Shown here piece after piece: positions 7,735 to 16,260 of a stretch of 64,000 bases of DNA. The stretch covers positions 339,384 through 403,383 of the forward strand of contig CALZJH010000003.1 in assembly GCA_945787845.1 (NCBI GenBank), in the 5' to 3' direction. The DNA is from an uncultured Woeseiaceae bacterium. Lineage in GTDB: Bacteria > Pseudomonadota > Gammaproteobacteria > Steroidobacterales > Woeseiaceae. The translations under genes and the position numbers were made by a program. The notes below the pieces were generated by a model that saw only the letters and a list, made by a program, of their open reading frames with translations, did no database searches and had not been told where the DNA came from. The number at the start of each line of letters is the position of its first letter. Position 1 is the first letter of the stretch.

Positions 7735-8373
7735 CTACAGCAAGCCTTCCAGCCCATCCAGGTCGTTGATGACGCGCCACGATCCGCCGGTCTTCTCGAC
7801 GCGGCCCTGCCATTCCTCGAGCCGCCCGAGGTATTCGCGCGGATCGATGTTGTCGGAACGCAGCTTGGTGACGTTGAGCGCGATGACTTCAAAGCCTTCG
7901 AGCGGCACATCGATGTCGCGTATGTAACCTTGCTCGAGGTCTTCCTTGAGGTCCGAGAAGATCAGGATCGTCTTCTTGCCTGTCCCTTTCTCGTTCAGGA
8001 ACTCCACGGCCTGCAGCAGGCCGCCCGTAATGTCGGTGTAGGGTGCCGGCTCGGCGGTCTCGACAAAGTTGCTGACCTGCTCCGCGAACAGGCGCTTCTG
8101 GCGATTCACGGCACTCGGCCGGTCGTCAAACGACGCCTTGGCGATGATGTCTCGTTCGCTGAAGCTGCCGGTGTCGATGCGCGCCACGGCGAACGAATCT
8201 GACGCATCGAGTCGCGACAGCGTGAAGCGAATGATCTGCTCGGCCTTGATGAGCTCCTCGTTGTAGGTGCCCGAAGTGTCGATCAGCATGTAGACGCCGG
8301 TGTTGCGCGGTACCGTGTCACTGCTGCACGAGGCGAGGAGTGCGGCGAGCGCAAGAACGATCAGGCGTTTCAT
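7735..8373 (-). CDS. von Willebrand factor A-like lipoprotein
   Basis: The protein has 212 residues. The signal peptide ends in a lipobox (LLASC, Cys16), so it is a lipoprotein. A vWA fold follows: MLIDTSGT (residues 29-36) is a MIDAS-type DxSxT metal site, a threonine lies at YTDITGG, and ILIFSDLKED supplies the third MIDAS loop. It probably binds a protein partner through a metal ion on the periplasmic side of a membrane. Its start overlaps the stop of the upstream membrane-protein gene by 4 nt (ATGA), indicating translational coupling and a functional pair. Confidence 0.82.
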   Translation of the reverse strand: MKRLIVLALAALLASCSSDTVPRNTGVYMLIDTSGTYNEELIKAEQIIRFTLSRLDASDSFAVARIDTGSFSERDIIAKASFDDRPSAVNRQKRLFAEQVSNFVETAEPAPYTDITGGLLQAVEFLNEKGTGKKTILIFSDLKEDLEQGYIRDIDVPLEGFEVIALNVTKLRSDNIDPREYLGRLEEWQGRVEKTGGSWRVINDLDGLEGLL

Positions 8374-9806
8374 AGTCTTGCTCCTTTGAGGCCCTGGTCG
8401 CGAGCGGGACCGTCCTCCGCCCGGCTCATGCGTTCCTCGATCCAGAGCGGCACGAACAGCGGCAGGTCGTAGACCTGCTTCAGGAGTACCCCGAGGTAGA
8501 GAAAGACGTTGGCGAGCACGCGCAGCGCCAGCGCCACGACGCGCAGGAAGGAAATTCCGATAAGCCCGAGCACGGTCCTGAGGGAATGCACGAACGTCTC
8601 GAGCGGAATGGCCACGAACACCAGTGCAAACGGCAGGATGAATCCCATACCCATCTGCGCGGCGGTTGTGATCCACATGAACTCGCCCGTTGCGGTTAGG
8701 GCTGCGGCCGCTTCGCCGCGCAGCAAGGCGCTGGTTGCAAGTTCGTCCTGCAACAGGACTTCGCGCATGTAGGCGAGTCCTGCCTCGACGCTGGCCAACA
8801 GGAACAGGATCGTGAACGTAATGTAGACCATGCGCACGCGCGTCTTGTCGGGCAGGGCGCCGATCACGGGGAACAGGCGCGTGATGCGCAGCGACTCCAT
8901 GAGGAACAGGCCCATCGATATTTCAACGAGGATGATGACAAGTGCTGCGATGTCCGCCGTGCGGAAATCCCCGATCAGGTTCGTGCCGCCGACCATCTCG
9001 GCCATGGGCCTTGCGATCAGCGAGAAGTTGATCGTGGCACCACCGATCGCAATGCACAGCACGAAGGCCGACACAAAGAAGTTGACGAGCGACGACGAGG
9101 ACAGCACCGACATCGCGCGGTCCTGGCCGTGGACGATGTCCTCATATTCCTGCATGTGCCGGTCGATCGTGACCGAGCGGCTCAGGAGGCTGTCGACGTT
9201 CTTGCCGACGGCACCCAGTGTCTGCTGGATCTTGCGCCAGTCCGGCCGCATGTGCCGCAGCAGTTTGTGCCGCTTCGCGCTGGCCTCATGGTAGGAAGCC
9301 ATCGCTTCCTTGTGCGCTTTGATAAGCGATTTGTGAATGTCGCTCAGGATGCTGCCGATATGGGCGCGCCCGTCCCTGGCGTCCATGTCGGCAACGGCTT
9401 TGACAGCCTTGACCCAGCCAGGGGGGTCGGGCGGGACGTCGACGGCTTCCTGGTGGTCCTTCTCGATGCGCACGATGGACTCGCTCAGCGAGCGGTGCAG
9501 GGCCGAGTAGTTGGCCAGGTCCTTGCGGACGGTTTCGTTGATGCGATCGAACTCGCGCTCGATGATCCGTTCTTTCGCCTCCCGACCGGCCGCGAGCAGG
9601 ACGTGGCGATTGCGGGCGGCGAGATTGGTTTCAGACCGCGACACGGCTTTTGACGCCATGCGGAAGCTGCGGTGCAAACCTTGCGCCGCGGCCTGAATAG
9701 TCTTATGTGCGGTACTGCGTATGAGGTAGAGCGCGGCGATGATCAGGACGATCCAAAGCAATGCCGACGCAACTGGCCAGGGCGTAATGCCGAGCATGAA
9801 GCTCAT
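8370..9806 (-). CDS. Large coiled-coil/multi-span membrane protein coupled to the vWA lipoprotein
   Basis: The protein has 478 residues. One span near the N-terminus (about 10-29) is followed by some 200 residues rich in charged helices, probably cytoplasmic or periplasmic coiled coil. Five or six further spans lie between about residues 235 and 450. I recognise no named family. The architecture (anchor, long helical stalk, membrane bundle) and the 4-nt overlap with the vWA lipoprotein suggest a two-component envelope assembly. It starts ATG 9806 with CGGAG upstream and is the first gene of a five-gene minus-strand run. Confidence 0.7.
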   Translation of the reverse strand: MSFMLGITPWPVASALLWIVLIIAALYLIRSTAHKTIQAAAQGLHRSFRMASKAVSRSETNLAARNRHVLLAAGREAKERIIEREFDRINETVRKDLANYSALHRSLSESIVRIEKDHQEAVDVPPDPPGWVKAVKAVADMDARDGRAHIGSILSDIHKSLIKAHKEAMASYHEASAKRHKLLRHMRPDWRKIQQTLGAVGKNVDSLLSRSVTIDRHMQEYEDIVHGQDRAMSVLSSSSLVNFFVSAFVLCIAIGGATINFSLIARPMAEMVGGTNLIGDFRTADIAALVIILVEISMGLFLMESLRITRLFPVIGALPDKTRVRMVYITFTILFLLASVEAGLAYMREVLLQDELATSALLRGEAAAALTATGEFMWITTAAQMGMGFILPFALVFVAIPLETFVHSLRTVLGLIGISFLRVVALALRVLANVFLYLGVLLKQVYDLPLFVPLWIEERMSRAEDGPARDQGLKGARL

Positions 9807-9828
9807 GATGGTAACTCCGCTGTCTTAG

Positions 9829-9888
9829 TTAGGAACCGTAGACCGGTGGCTTTGCGAAGCGCTCTTTCGAACGCCGTGCCTTTTTCAT
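9829..9888 (-). CDS. Possible 19-residue leader peptide
   Basis: In the leader of the membrane-protein/vWA operon an ATG at 9888 opens a 19-codon basic peptide (MKKARRSKERFAKPPVYGS) ending in TAA at 9829, 23 bp before the next ATG. GAGAGG lies about 15 bases upstream, which is rather far. Such a short frame may be chance. The rest of 9807-9981 holds an inverted repeat, CCACGGGT (9925-9932) with ACCCGTGG (9951-9958). Confidence 0.2.
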   Translation of the reverse strand: MKKARRSKERFAKPPVYGS

Positions 9889-9981
9889 CTTCAGGGGCAG
9901 CCTCTCACTTCGGGGTGAGGGAATCCACGGGTATGCGACATAATGGTCGAACCCGTGGTTCCCTTGGGTCGAAATGCCCGG

Positions 9982-10551
9982 CTAGTTAAAGAACCAGCGG
10001 GCGCCGACGGTAAAGATGTCCGTATCGCCGGCAAATTCCACACTCAGACCGGCCGCGACCTGGTCGGTGAAGTGATAGTCGCCCGCAATCTCGAGGAAAG
10101 TATCGCTGTTATCGAGGTTGACGTGATTCACCGACGCACGAATCTCGAATTTCGGCGCCAGCCAGCCGCGGGTCCCTCCGGAAAGCGCAACACCCGTATC
10201 GTCGGCACTGCCGCCCAGCGCGTCGACATCGGTGCGCACGAGCTGCAGCGTGGCGATCAGGTCGAAGTTCCGGTTGTATTGCCAGACGTAGCCGCCGCCG
10301 ACTTCGAGAATTGTCGCATCGACATTGTTGTTGAAGTCGAGGTCGGTGATCGAGCCAAGCAGGATCCACGGCCCGTTCAGGTCGAGAGACCCGCCCAGTT
10401 TGAAGCCGTCGCCGCCGTTAGTGTCTACGTCGACGAAGCGCAGCTCGGCGTAGGTATAGTTGAGGTCTGCTGTCGTTGGCTGCTGGCTCGACTGGGCCGC
10501 GGCCGTGCCGTGCAGCATGAGCACCGCGATAACGAGTAGTGTCTTGTTCAT
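9982..10551 (-). CDS. Outer-membrane beta-barrel protein
   Basis: The protein has 189 residues starting at ATG 10551 with GGAGAAAGAAGA upstream, which decides the start. A signal peptide (MNKTLLVIAVLMLHGTAAAQ) precedes alternating amphipathic strands such as ADLNYTYAELRFVDVD, ILEVGGGYVWQYN and FEIRASVNHVNLD. It ends in an aromatic C-terminal strand (VGARWFFN), as in small outer-membrane barrels of eight or so strands. No ligand can be inferred. Its own promoter probably lies in the 230-bp region upstream. Confidence 0.8.
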   Translation of the reverse strand: MNKTLLVIAVLMLHGTAAAQSSQQPTTADLNYTYAELRFVDVDTNGGDGFKLGGSLDLNGPWILLGSITDLDFNNNVDATILEVGGGYVWQYNRNFDLIATLQLVRTDVDALGGSADDTGVALSGGTRGWLAPKFEIRASVNHVNLDNSDTFLEIAGDYHFTDQVAAGLSVEFAGDTDIFTVGARWFFN

Positions 10552-10640
10552 TCTTCTTTCTCCGATTTGTTGCCCAAGGTTGTGCGTTTGCGGTGCCGTA
10601 GCACCGTGAGGCGCGCATCCTAACGCCGCATCTTGAGACC

Positions 10641-10671
10641 TGTCTAATCGGAGTCTGAGCGCGTGTGTCAA
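10641..10671 (-). promoter_or_regulatory. Candidate sigma-70 promoter for the outer-membrane barrel gene
   Basis: On the minus strand, TTGACA (10671-10666) is followed 19 bp later by TAGACA (10646-10641). The start site would be near 10634, giving a leader of about 80 nt. The -35 is perfect and the -10 weak. Confidence 0.4.
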
Positions 10672-10781
10672 TCCGGCCACTACACTCTCAGGTGTTTGTA
10701 ATTTAATTGGTTTTTCGGAGTGCCAGGGTGTCTCTGTTTGGCGTCAGTCGCTAAACTGCAATCCCGCTTTGCGCAACCGCC

Positions 10782-11540
10782 TCAGTACGCCACCGAGAAC
10801 CGCCGCATGTTGTGCGTCGCGCTTTCGGCTTCGTCCACGAGCGCTATCGCGAAGTCGGCACGGGACACGAGGTTTCGGCCGCGCTTGTCTTGCAGCATCC
10901 TGTCGCCGCCGGTTCGATAGGTTCCCTTGCGCCTTCCATTGGTCAGGTTCTTGGGCGGCGTGGCGTAGGTCCAGTTGACGTCATCGACGGCGCGCAGGTG
11001 TTGCAGCGCGAGAATCTGGCCCTGGATTTCGAGTTCGAGGTTCTTCGGCAAGAACAGCCGTGGCAACTTGTCGGCGTACATTACGCCGGGCCTGACCTCG
11101 AGCGTGCCGGAGCCGCCGACGTGAATCAGGCGCGGCCCGTCATCGCCCAGCTCGCGCAACGTGTCGACGACGTTCTTCACAGCGATGTACTGCAGCGCGC
11201 TTTCGGGCGTCTTCGAATCGCCGATGACGCCGCGTACCGAGATAATGACGACGTCCTGCCCGGTGGCGAGACTGCGGATGCTGTCAGTATCGAGGAGGTC
11301 GCCTTTCACAGCCGAGAGGTTCTCGTGCCGGCGCGTGATGCGCGTGGGGTTGCGTGACACGGCCGTGACCGCGTGACCGCGATTCAGTGCTTCCGTGACG
11401 ATGTGCGTGCCGATCTTGCCCGTCGCGCCATAGACGAGGATATTGAGCCTGGCCTTGGTCGCATCGGCACCGACTGCGGGCAGGCCAAGCAGCAGGGTGA
11501 CCAGCAAAAGCAACGAACACGCCCAGGTCTTCCCGTGCAT
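10782..11540 (-). CDS. Atypical SDR / NAD(P)-binding protein with signal peptide
   Basis: The protein has 252 residues starting at ATG 11540, with GGGAGA nearby favouring it over the ATG ten codons upstream. The Rossmann motif is NILVYGATGKIGTHIV with GATGKIG. The catalytic Tyr-x-x-x-Lys of classical SDRs is not evident, as in NmrA-like/atypical SDRs. Unusually, a hydrophobic signal-like segment (LLLLVTLLLGLPAVGADA) precedes the Rossmann fold, so it may be membrane-attached or exported. It is divergent from the NYN gene. Confidence 0.8.
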   Translation of the reverse strand: MHGKTWACSLLLLVTLLLGLPAVGADATKARLNILVYGATGKIGTHIVTEALNRGHAVTAVSRNPTRITRRHENLSAVKGDLLDTDSIRSLATGQDVVIISVRGVIGDSKTPESALQYIAVKNVVDTLRELGDDGPRLIHVGGSGTLEVRPGVMYADKLPRLFLPKNLELEIQGQILALQHLRAVDDVNWTYATPPKNLTNGRRKGTYRTGGDRMLQDKRGRNLVSRADFAIALVDEAESATHNMRRFSVAY

Positions 11541-11662
11541 CCGGCGTTTCTCCCATATTTCATGTGCCATCTATGGACACAGAGGATACAGTACGAGTTC
11601 AGTCACATTGATACACAAGAAAACGATAATCAGGGGCGCATGCCCCGGCAAAGGATCCGGTA

Positions 11663-12361
11663 ATGAGTTCATCCACTAACGACAATCTTGCGGTGCTGAT
11701 CGACGCCGACAACGCGCAGGCGTCGCCTATTCATGAGCTGTTGGAAGAGGTATCGCGCTACGGCACGGCGAGCGTGAAGCGTGCTTACGGCGACTGGTCG
11801 ACACCGCAGTTGAAGAAGTGGAAGGACCAGTTGCACCTGCATGCGATCAAGCCTGTTCAGCAGTTCAGCTACACGAGCGGCAAGAATGCGACGGATTCGG
11901 CGTTGATTATCGACGCGATGGACCTGCTGCACACCGGGGACCTCAATGGCTTTTGCCTGGTGTCGTCGGACAGCGATTTCACGCCGCTGGCGGCGCGTAT
12001 TCGCGAAGCGGGACTGGCGGTCTACGGGTTCGGCGAGCGCAAGACGCCGCAGCCTTTCGTGGCTGCCTGCGACAAGTTTGTTTACACGGATATCCTGGCG
12101 CCGCCCAAGACGAAAAGCGGCAAGCGCAAGACCCGCTTTCCATCGCCTGAAAAAATGCTTCGCAAAGCCGTGGACGCGGCCACTCAGGACAACGGCTGGG
12201 CCAACCTTGGCACGGTGGGGTCGATGCTCGTGAAGAACAACCCCTCCTTCGATGCCAGAAACTACGGCTTCAAGAAGCTGATCGAGATGGTCAAAGAGCA
12301 GCCCTTTCTTGAAGTGCGCACCGAGAAATCCGGTTCAGGCGTGCTGGTAAGGATCAAATAG
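11663..12361 (+). CDS. NYN-domain (PIN-like) protein with C-terminal LOTUS/OST-HTH domain
   Basis: The protein has 232 residues. The N-terminal NYN fold (about 8-140) carries the acidic residues expected of this nuclease family: VLIDADNA, TDSALIIDAMDLL and VSSDSDFTPLA. A basic linker (TKSGKRKTRF) leads to a C-terminal winged helix (about 160-232) resembling OST-HTH/LOTUS, which binds RNA. The pairing is known in LabA/DUF88-type proteins and suggests RNA processing or turnover. It ends 4 nt before the convergent haem lipoprotein gene. Confidence 0.87.
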   Translation: MSSSTNDNLAVLIDADNAQASPIHELLEEVSRYGTASVKRAYGDWSTPQLKKWKDQLHLHAIKPVQQFSYTSGKNATDSALIIDAMDLLHTGDLNGFCLVSSDSDFTPLAARIREAGLAVYGFGERKTPQPFVAACDKFVYTDILAPPKTKSGKRKTRFPSPEKMLRKAVDAATQDNGWANLGTVGSMLVKNNPSFDARNYGFKKLIEMVKEQPFLEVRTEKSGSGVLVRIK

Positions 12362-12365
12362 CGAG

Positions 12366-12809
12366 CTACTCCAGCACACTGACGCCGGCAGCGGCGTGGC
12401 AACCCTGGCACTGGGCCGAGATATCTTCGGCCGCGGCGCGCGCGGTTTCAAGATCGTCTGCCGTTTCGACTTCGTAGGCCGCATTGCGCATGCCGGTGAG
12501 GTAGTTTTGCCACTCTTCCGGAACCCCGTCCACGGCCTCGTGCTGTGACAGCCAGTAGGCCGGTGTTGCGGCCCCCACGAGGTCACCATCGGCCAGCGCA
12601 AACATCAGGTCGTCGAGCTTTTCCGCATGCTCGTGCATATGCTTGACAAAAGCCGCGTCAAACAAGGCGCCAGCCTCTGCGGCCGGTGCGGCAACCTCTG
12701 CGGCGGCGGCCGCGTCGGGCTCCGGCGCCTGGGGTTCCGCGGTCTCTTGCTTGCTGCACGCTGCGAGGCACAGCGCGATCGCGACAATCCATAACGATTG
12801 AATTTTCAT
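12366..12809 (-). CDS. Cytochrome c'-like lipoprotein (one haem)
   Basis: The protein has 147 residues. AGGAG precedes the ATG at 12809. A lipobox LAAC (Cys18) follows the signal peptide, then an Ala/Glu/Pro-rich linker, then a helical domain with a single C-terminal CQGCH haem site (residues 134-138). A helical bundle with the CxxCH near the C-terminus fits the cytochrome c' type, which binds NO or carries electrons. It should be tethered to a membrane on the periplasmic face. Confidence 0.78.
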   Translation of the reverse strand: MKIQSLWIVAIALCLAACSKQETAEPQAPEPDAAAAAEVAAPAAEAGALFDAAFVKHMHEHAEKLDDLMFALADGDLVGAATPAYWLSQHEAVDGVPEEWQNYLTGMRNAAYEVETADDLETARAAAEDISAQCQGCHAAAGVSVLE

Positions 12810-12959
12810 AGTGACTCCTGTGATCCTCTGCCTAAGAATTCCATATCGCGCGGCGGGAATCCATGCGATTAGTACGTACCAGCAGGCCCGCGGGAAGCGC
12901 TACAATAGCAGCAGCGAGTCGATATTCGCACGCCTAGAGTCGTTATTCCGGCAGCCATC

Positions 12960-14558
12960 ATGAACCACTATGACTACATTATTGTCGGTGCAGGATCGGC
13001 CGGCTGCGTACTGGCCAACCGCCTGAGCGAAAACCCCGCGGTTAGTGTGTGCCTGCTCGAAGCGGGCCCGGTGGACAGCAATCCGCTGATTCACGCACCG
13101 TTCGGCTTCTCCATGATGGCCGAGAACAAGAAGATCAACTGGTGCTTTGAGACCGTTCCGCAGCCACAGATGAACGGACGAAAAGGCTACCAGCCACGCG
13201 GTCGGGTTCTCGGCGGTTCAAGCTCGATCAACGCCATGGTCTACATCAGGGGCGTGCCTGCCGACTACGATCGGTGGGCCGAGGCGGGCGCCATCGGCTG
13301 GTCATACGAGGACGTGCTGCCTTATTTCAGGCGGTCGCAGGATCAGGAACGCGGCGAGGACGAGTTTCACGGCACCGGTGGACCCCTGGCCGTCAGCGAT
13401 TTGCGCTACAAGAATCCGTTGAGTCACCTGTTTATTGACGCGGCGCGGCAGCTCGAGCTGCCGGCCAATGACGATTTTAACGGCCGTTCGCAGGAAGGCG
13501 TGGGCTTCTACCAGGTGACGCAGCGAGAAGGCCGCCGGTGCAGCGCAGCCGCCGCCTACCTGGCTCCCGCGCTGGGTCGAAGCAACCTGTCTGTGATTAC
13601 CAGGGCGCAGGTAGAAAAAGTCCTGATCAAAGGCAATCGCGCCGTGGGTGTGGACTACCACGAGGGCGGTCGCAGCGTAAGCTTGCAGGCCAATCGGGAA
13701 GTGTTGCTGTCGGCGGGCGCGTTTCAGTCACCGCAAATCCTGATGCTCTCCGGCATCGGTCCAGCCGAGCCTCTCAAAGCGCAGGGCATCGACGTCGTCC
13801 ATGATGCGCCCGAGGTCGGCCAGAATCTGCAGGATCATTTCGATTACACGGTGATTCGGCGGGCGCGCTCAGCACAGGCGATGGGCTATACCTTCGCGAG
13901 GGTGTTGCGTGCGATTCCTGATTTCGTGCGTTACCTGCGGCGAGTGGGCCCGTTGACGTCCAACCTGGCCGAAGCGGGTGGATTCCTGCGCACATCCAGG
14001 CAAGAGCCGGTACCGGATATCCAGCTGCACTTCGTCCCGGGCATCGTTGATGACCACGGCCGGAAGATGCACTTCAGGGCCGGTATTTCGTGCCACGCGT
14101 GTGTGCTGCAGCCCGAGAGTCGCGGCAGCGTGACGCTGCAGGATGCCAATCCGCGCTCCGCACCGAGAATCGATCCCCGCTTCCTGAGCGCGGGCGACGA
14201 CCTGGACCGCACGCTGAAAGCGGCGAGACTTGTGCACCGCATTCTGGACGCCCCGGCGTTCGAGCGTGTCGTCGGTCCAAGCCTGTATGCTGGCGGCGAC
14301 GCGAATGACGACGAACTGATCGATGACATCAGGCGTCGAGGCGATACGATCTATCATCCCGTCGGTACCTGCCGCATGGGATCGGATGCGACCGCTGTCG
14401 TCGACCCGTTAGCCCAGGTTCGCGGCGTGCAGGCCCTGCGCGTTGTCGACGCTTCCATAATGCCAACGCTGGTCTCGGGCAATACCAACGCGCCGACCAT
14501 CATGATCGGGGAGAAGATCGCGGATGCGATCAAGACGGCAGCGCGGGCCTCAGGCTGA
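12960..14558 (+). CDS. GMC-family FAD oxidoreductase (choline/alcohol dehydrogenase type)
   Basis: The protein has 532 residues. The FAD-binding N-terminus is YIIVGAGSAGCVLANRLSE. GMC signature 1 (GRVLGGSSSINAMVYIRG) is followed by signature 2 near residue 255 (GAFQSPQILMLSGIGP). The catalytic histidine region is HPVGTCRMG and the C-terminus has GNTNAPTIMIGEKIAD. It oxidises an alcohol, with choline, glucose or an aliphatic or terpenoid alcohol all possible. A TACAAT -10-like element is at 12901. It converges on the DUF2505 gene with a 9-nt overlap, next to a lipid/isoprenoid operon, so a lipid-derived alcohol is a reasonable guess. Confidence 0.9.
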   Translation: MNHYDYIIVGAGSAGCVLANRLSENPAVSVCLLEAGPVDSNPLIHAPFGFSMMAENKKINWCFETVPQPQMNGRKGYQPRGRVLGGSSSINAMVYIRGVPADYDRWAEAGAIGWSYEDVLPYFRRSQDQERGEDEFHGTGGPLAVSDLRYKNPLSHLFIDAARQLELPANDDFNGRSQEGVGFYQVTQREGRRCSAAAAYLAPALGRSNLSVITRAQVEKVLIKGNRAVGVDYHEGGRSVSLQANREVLLSAGAFQSPQILMLSGIGPAEPLKAQGIDVVHDAPEVGQNLQDHFDYTVIRRARSAQAMGYTFARVLRAIPDFVRYLRRVGPLTSNLAEAGGFLRTSRQEPVPDIQLHFVPGIVDDHGRKMHFRAGISCHACVLQPESRGSVTLQDANPRSAPRIDPRFLSAGDDLDRTLKAARLVHRILDAPAFERVVGPSLYAGGDANDDELIDDIRRRGDTIYHPVGTCRMGSDATAVVDPLAQVRGVQALRVVDASIMPTLVSGNTNAPTIMIGEKIADAIKTAARASG

Positions 14559-15050
14559 ATCCAGGCGCTCGCTGATGTAGTCGTACTCATCCGCGATGAG
14601 GCGCTTGCAGTCTATTGCGACGAACTCGGCGAGGGTCTTGCCGACGAACGGGATGCCGCAGTCGATCGTCATGCGCACGTGATTAACGCAGCCGTCGCCC
14701 AGGGGCTCGAGTTCGAGCGTTCCTTCGATGGTGACCGGGACGCCGGCGATATCGATTTCGAGTTCCGCCTGGTACACGTCATCGGCGTAACAGGTCCATT
14801 GCTCCGTCTGCTCTACAGTGTTCCAGGGCTGCAGGAACTTGCTGAGGAGGCCGGGCACATCGGCCGGCAACTCGCGCACGAAACTAACGACCGCACCATC
14901 GGCACTCGTCTCGCATTTTTCTATGCGAATTTTGCGTGCGCCGAGCGCTTCTTGTTTTGCATGGATCGCTTTGCGATCCGTAAACAACGCAAACACCGCA
15001 TCTGTGCTGTGAGCGTACTCATGATCTCGACTGATTTTCACCCTATTCAC
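14550..15050 (-). CDS. DUF2505-like (START/SRPBCC-fold) protein
   Basis: The protein has about 166 residues from a GTG at 15050; a TTG at 15053 and a GTG at 15041 are alternatives. It begins right after the HMG-CoA reductase stop, so it is translationally linked. The sequence KISRDHEYAHSTDAVFALFT, a middle VPVTIEGTLELEPLGDGCVN and a C-terminal FVAIDCKRLIADEYDYI match the DUF2505 pattern, a helix-grip fold that can hold hydrophobic ligands. The family is mostly known from actinobacteria. It is the last gene of the monooxygenase-WS/DGAT-HMGR operon. Confidence 0.72.
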   Translation of the reverse strand: MNRVKISRDHEYAHSTDAVFALFTDRKAIHAKQEALGARKIRIEKCETSADGAVVSFVRELPADVPGLLSKFLQPWNTVEQTEQWTCYADDVYQAELEIDIAGVPVTIEGTLELEPLGDGCVNHVRMTIDCGIPFVGKTLAEFVAIDCKRLIADEYDYISERLDSA

Positions 15051-15061
15051 CAAACGGCCAA

Positions 15062-16234
15062 CTAGCGATTGCGCCCCATCTTCTCGTGGCTGCTGACCCA
15101 CTCGTGCGCCAGTATTGCGGACGACAACGACAAGTCGCCAGCCAGTACGACAGCCGCGATAATCTCGGCGAACTTGTCCACCTTGCCGTCGCCGTAGCAG
15201 TCCATCATCTCGAGGCATTCACGCTGTGTCTGCAGGCCCGTGCCTCCGCCGTAGGTTGCGCAGATTAATGCTGGCAGCGTCACCGACGAGTATAAATCCC
15301 CGTTGTCGAGCAACTCGAAGTAGGTCATCCCCGCATGGGATTCAGAAACGTTTGCCGCATCCTGGCCCGTGGCGATGAACATCGCAGCAATGCCGTTCGC
15401 GGAGTGGGCGCCGCTGTAGACTGCCCCGGAAAGATGCGTGCCGATACCTGCGATCTGCCGGAACCTGTACAGCCACTCCGGTTCGATGCGGAGAAGCTCT
15501 TTTGCCACATCCTTCTTCAGGACGAACTCCGCGACGACGCGTTTGCCGCGCGTCTGGATCATGTTCATGCTCGAGTGTTTCTTGTCAGTATCGATGTTGC
15601 CGGACAGGATGTAGCGTGGTTTCGCCGGGTGATGCGCGCGGATCCATTCGCAGGCATACAGCGTAGCTTTGCCGGTCATGTTCTGGCCGGCCGCATCGCC
15701 CGTCGTGTAGCAAAACCGCGTGTATAGCATCTTGGCGACAATGTATTGCTCGATTTCTATCAGTCGGGGAACTTCCACCGATGCCTTCACGACACCACGA
15801 ATCGCATCGATGTGCTCGTTTAGCCACTTGCCGAACTCGCGCGCTTCCAGCGCACTGTTGAACAGGAAGACGGGCGCCCTTTGCATGGAGTGCTTGACGA
15901 CCGTGGTCCTGGCGCCACCGCATTCGCTGATGACGCGCATGCCGCGGCTGTAGCTTGCAACGAGCGTGCCTTCGGTGGTCGCCATGGGAATATAGAAGTT
16001 GCCCTGGGCGTGTTCCCCGGCCATCAGCAACGGCCCGGCGAGACCGATCGGTACCTGTGCGGTGCCGATGAAATTCTCGATATTGCCGTTGGTGACCGCC
16101 GGATCGATCGTGTAGCTCGCTACTGTATCCAGCTTGGCGCCTGTCATTGCTTCAACGAAGGCACCGCGCTGCGAGGCCATCTCGCGCGTGTGATCGTTGT
16201 TCTTGTCGCGTGGAATGCGGTCGGATTTCGACAT
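15062..16234 (-). CDS. Class I hydroxymethylglutaryl-CoA reductase
   Basis: The protein has 390 residues. Catalytic residues of the class I enzyme can be placed: Glu88 in TTEGTLVAS, Lys218/219 in SGNIDTDKKHS, Asp292 in ATGQDAANV and His383 in SSHEKMGRN. It lacks the membrane domain of the eukaryotic enzyme. The reaction reduces HMG-CoA to mevalonate with two NAD(P)H. CGGAGAAAACC precedes the ATG. Most gammaproteobacteria make isoprenoids by the MEP route, so a class I HMGR is unusual. No other mevalonate-pathway gene is in the window. It lies 26 nt after the WS/DGAT gene. Confidence 0.92.
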   Translation of the reverse strand: MSKSDRIPRDKNNDHTREMASQRGAFVEAMTGAKLDTVASYTIDPAVTNGNIENFIGTAQVPIGLAGPLLMAGEHAQGNFYIPMATTEGTLVASYSRGMRVISECGGARTTVVKHSMQRAPVFLFNSALEAREFGKWLNEHIDAIRGVVKASVEVPRLIEIEQYIVAKMLYTRFCYTTGDAAGQNMTGKATLYACEWIRAHHPAKPRYILSGNIDTDKKHSSMNMIQTRGKRVVAEFVLKKDVAKELLRIEPEWLYRFRQIAGIGTHLSGAVYSGAHSANGIAAMFIATGQDAANVSESHAGMTYFELLDNGDLYSSVTLPALICATYGGGTGLQTQRECLEMMDCYGDGKVDKFAEIIAAVVLAGDLSLSSAILAHEWVSSHEKMGRNR

Positions 16235-16260
16235 GGTTTTCTCCGGGTAAGTTTAATCGT

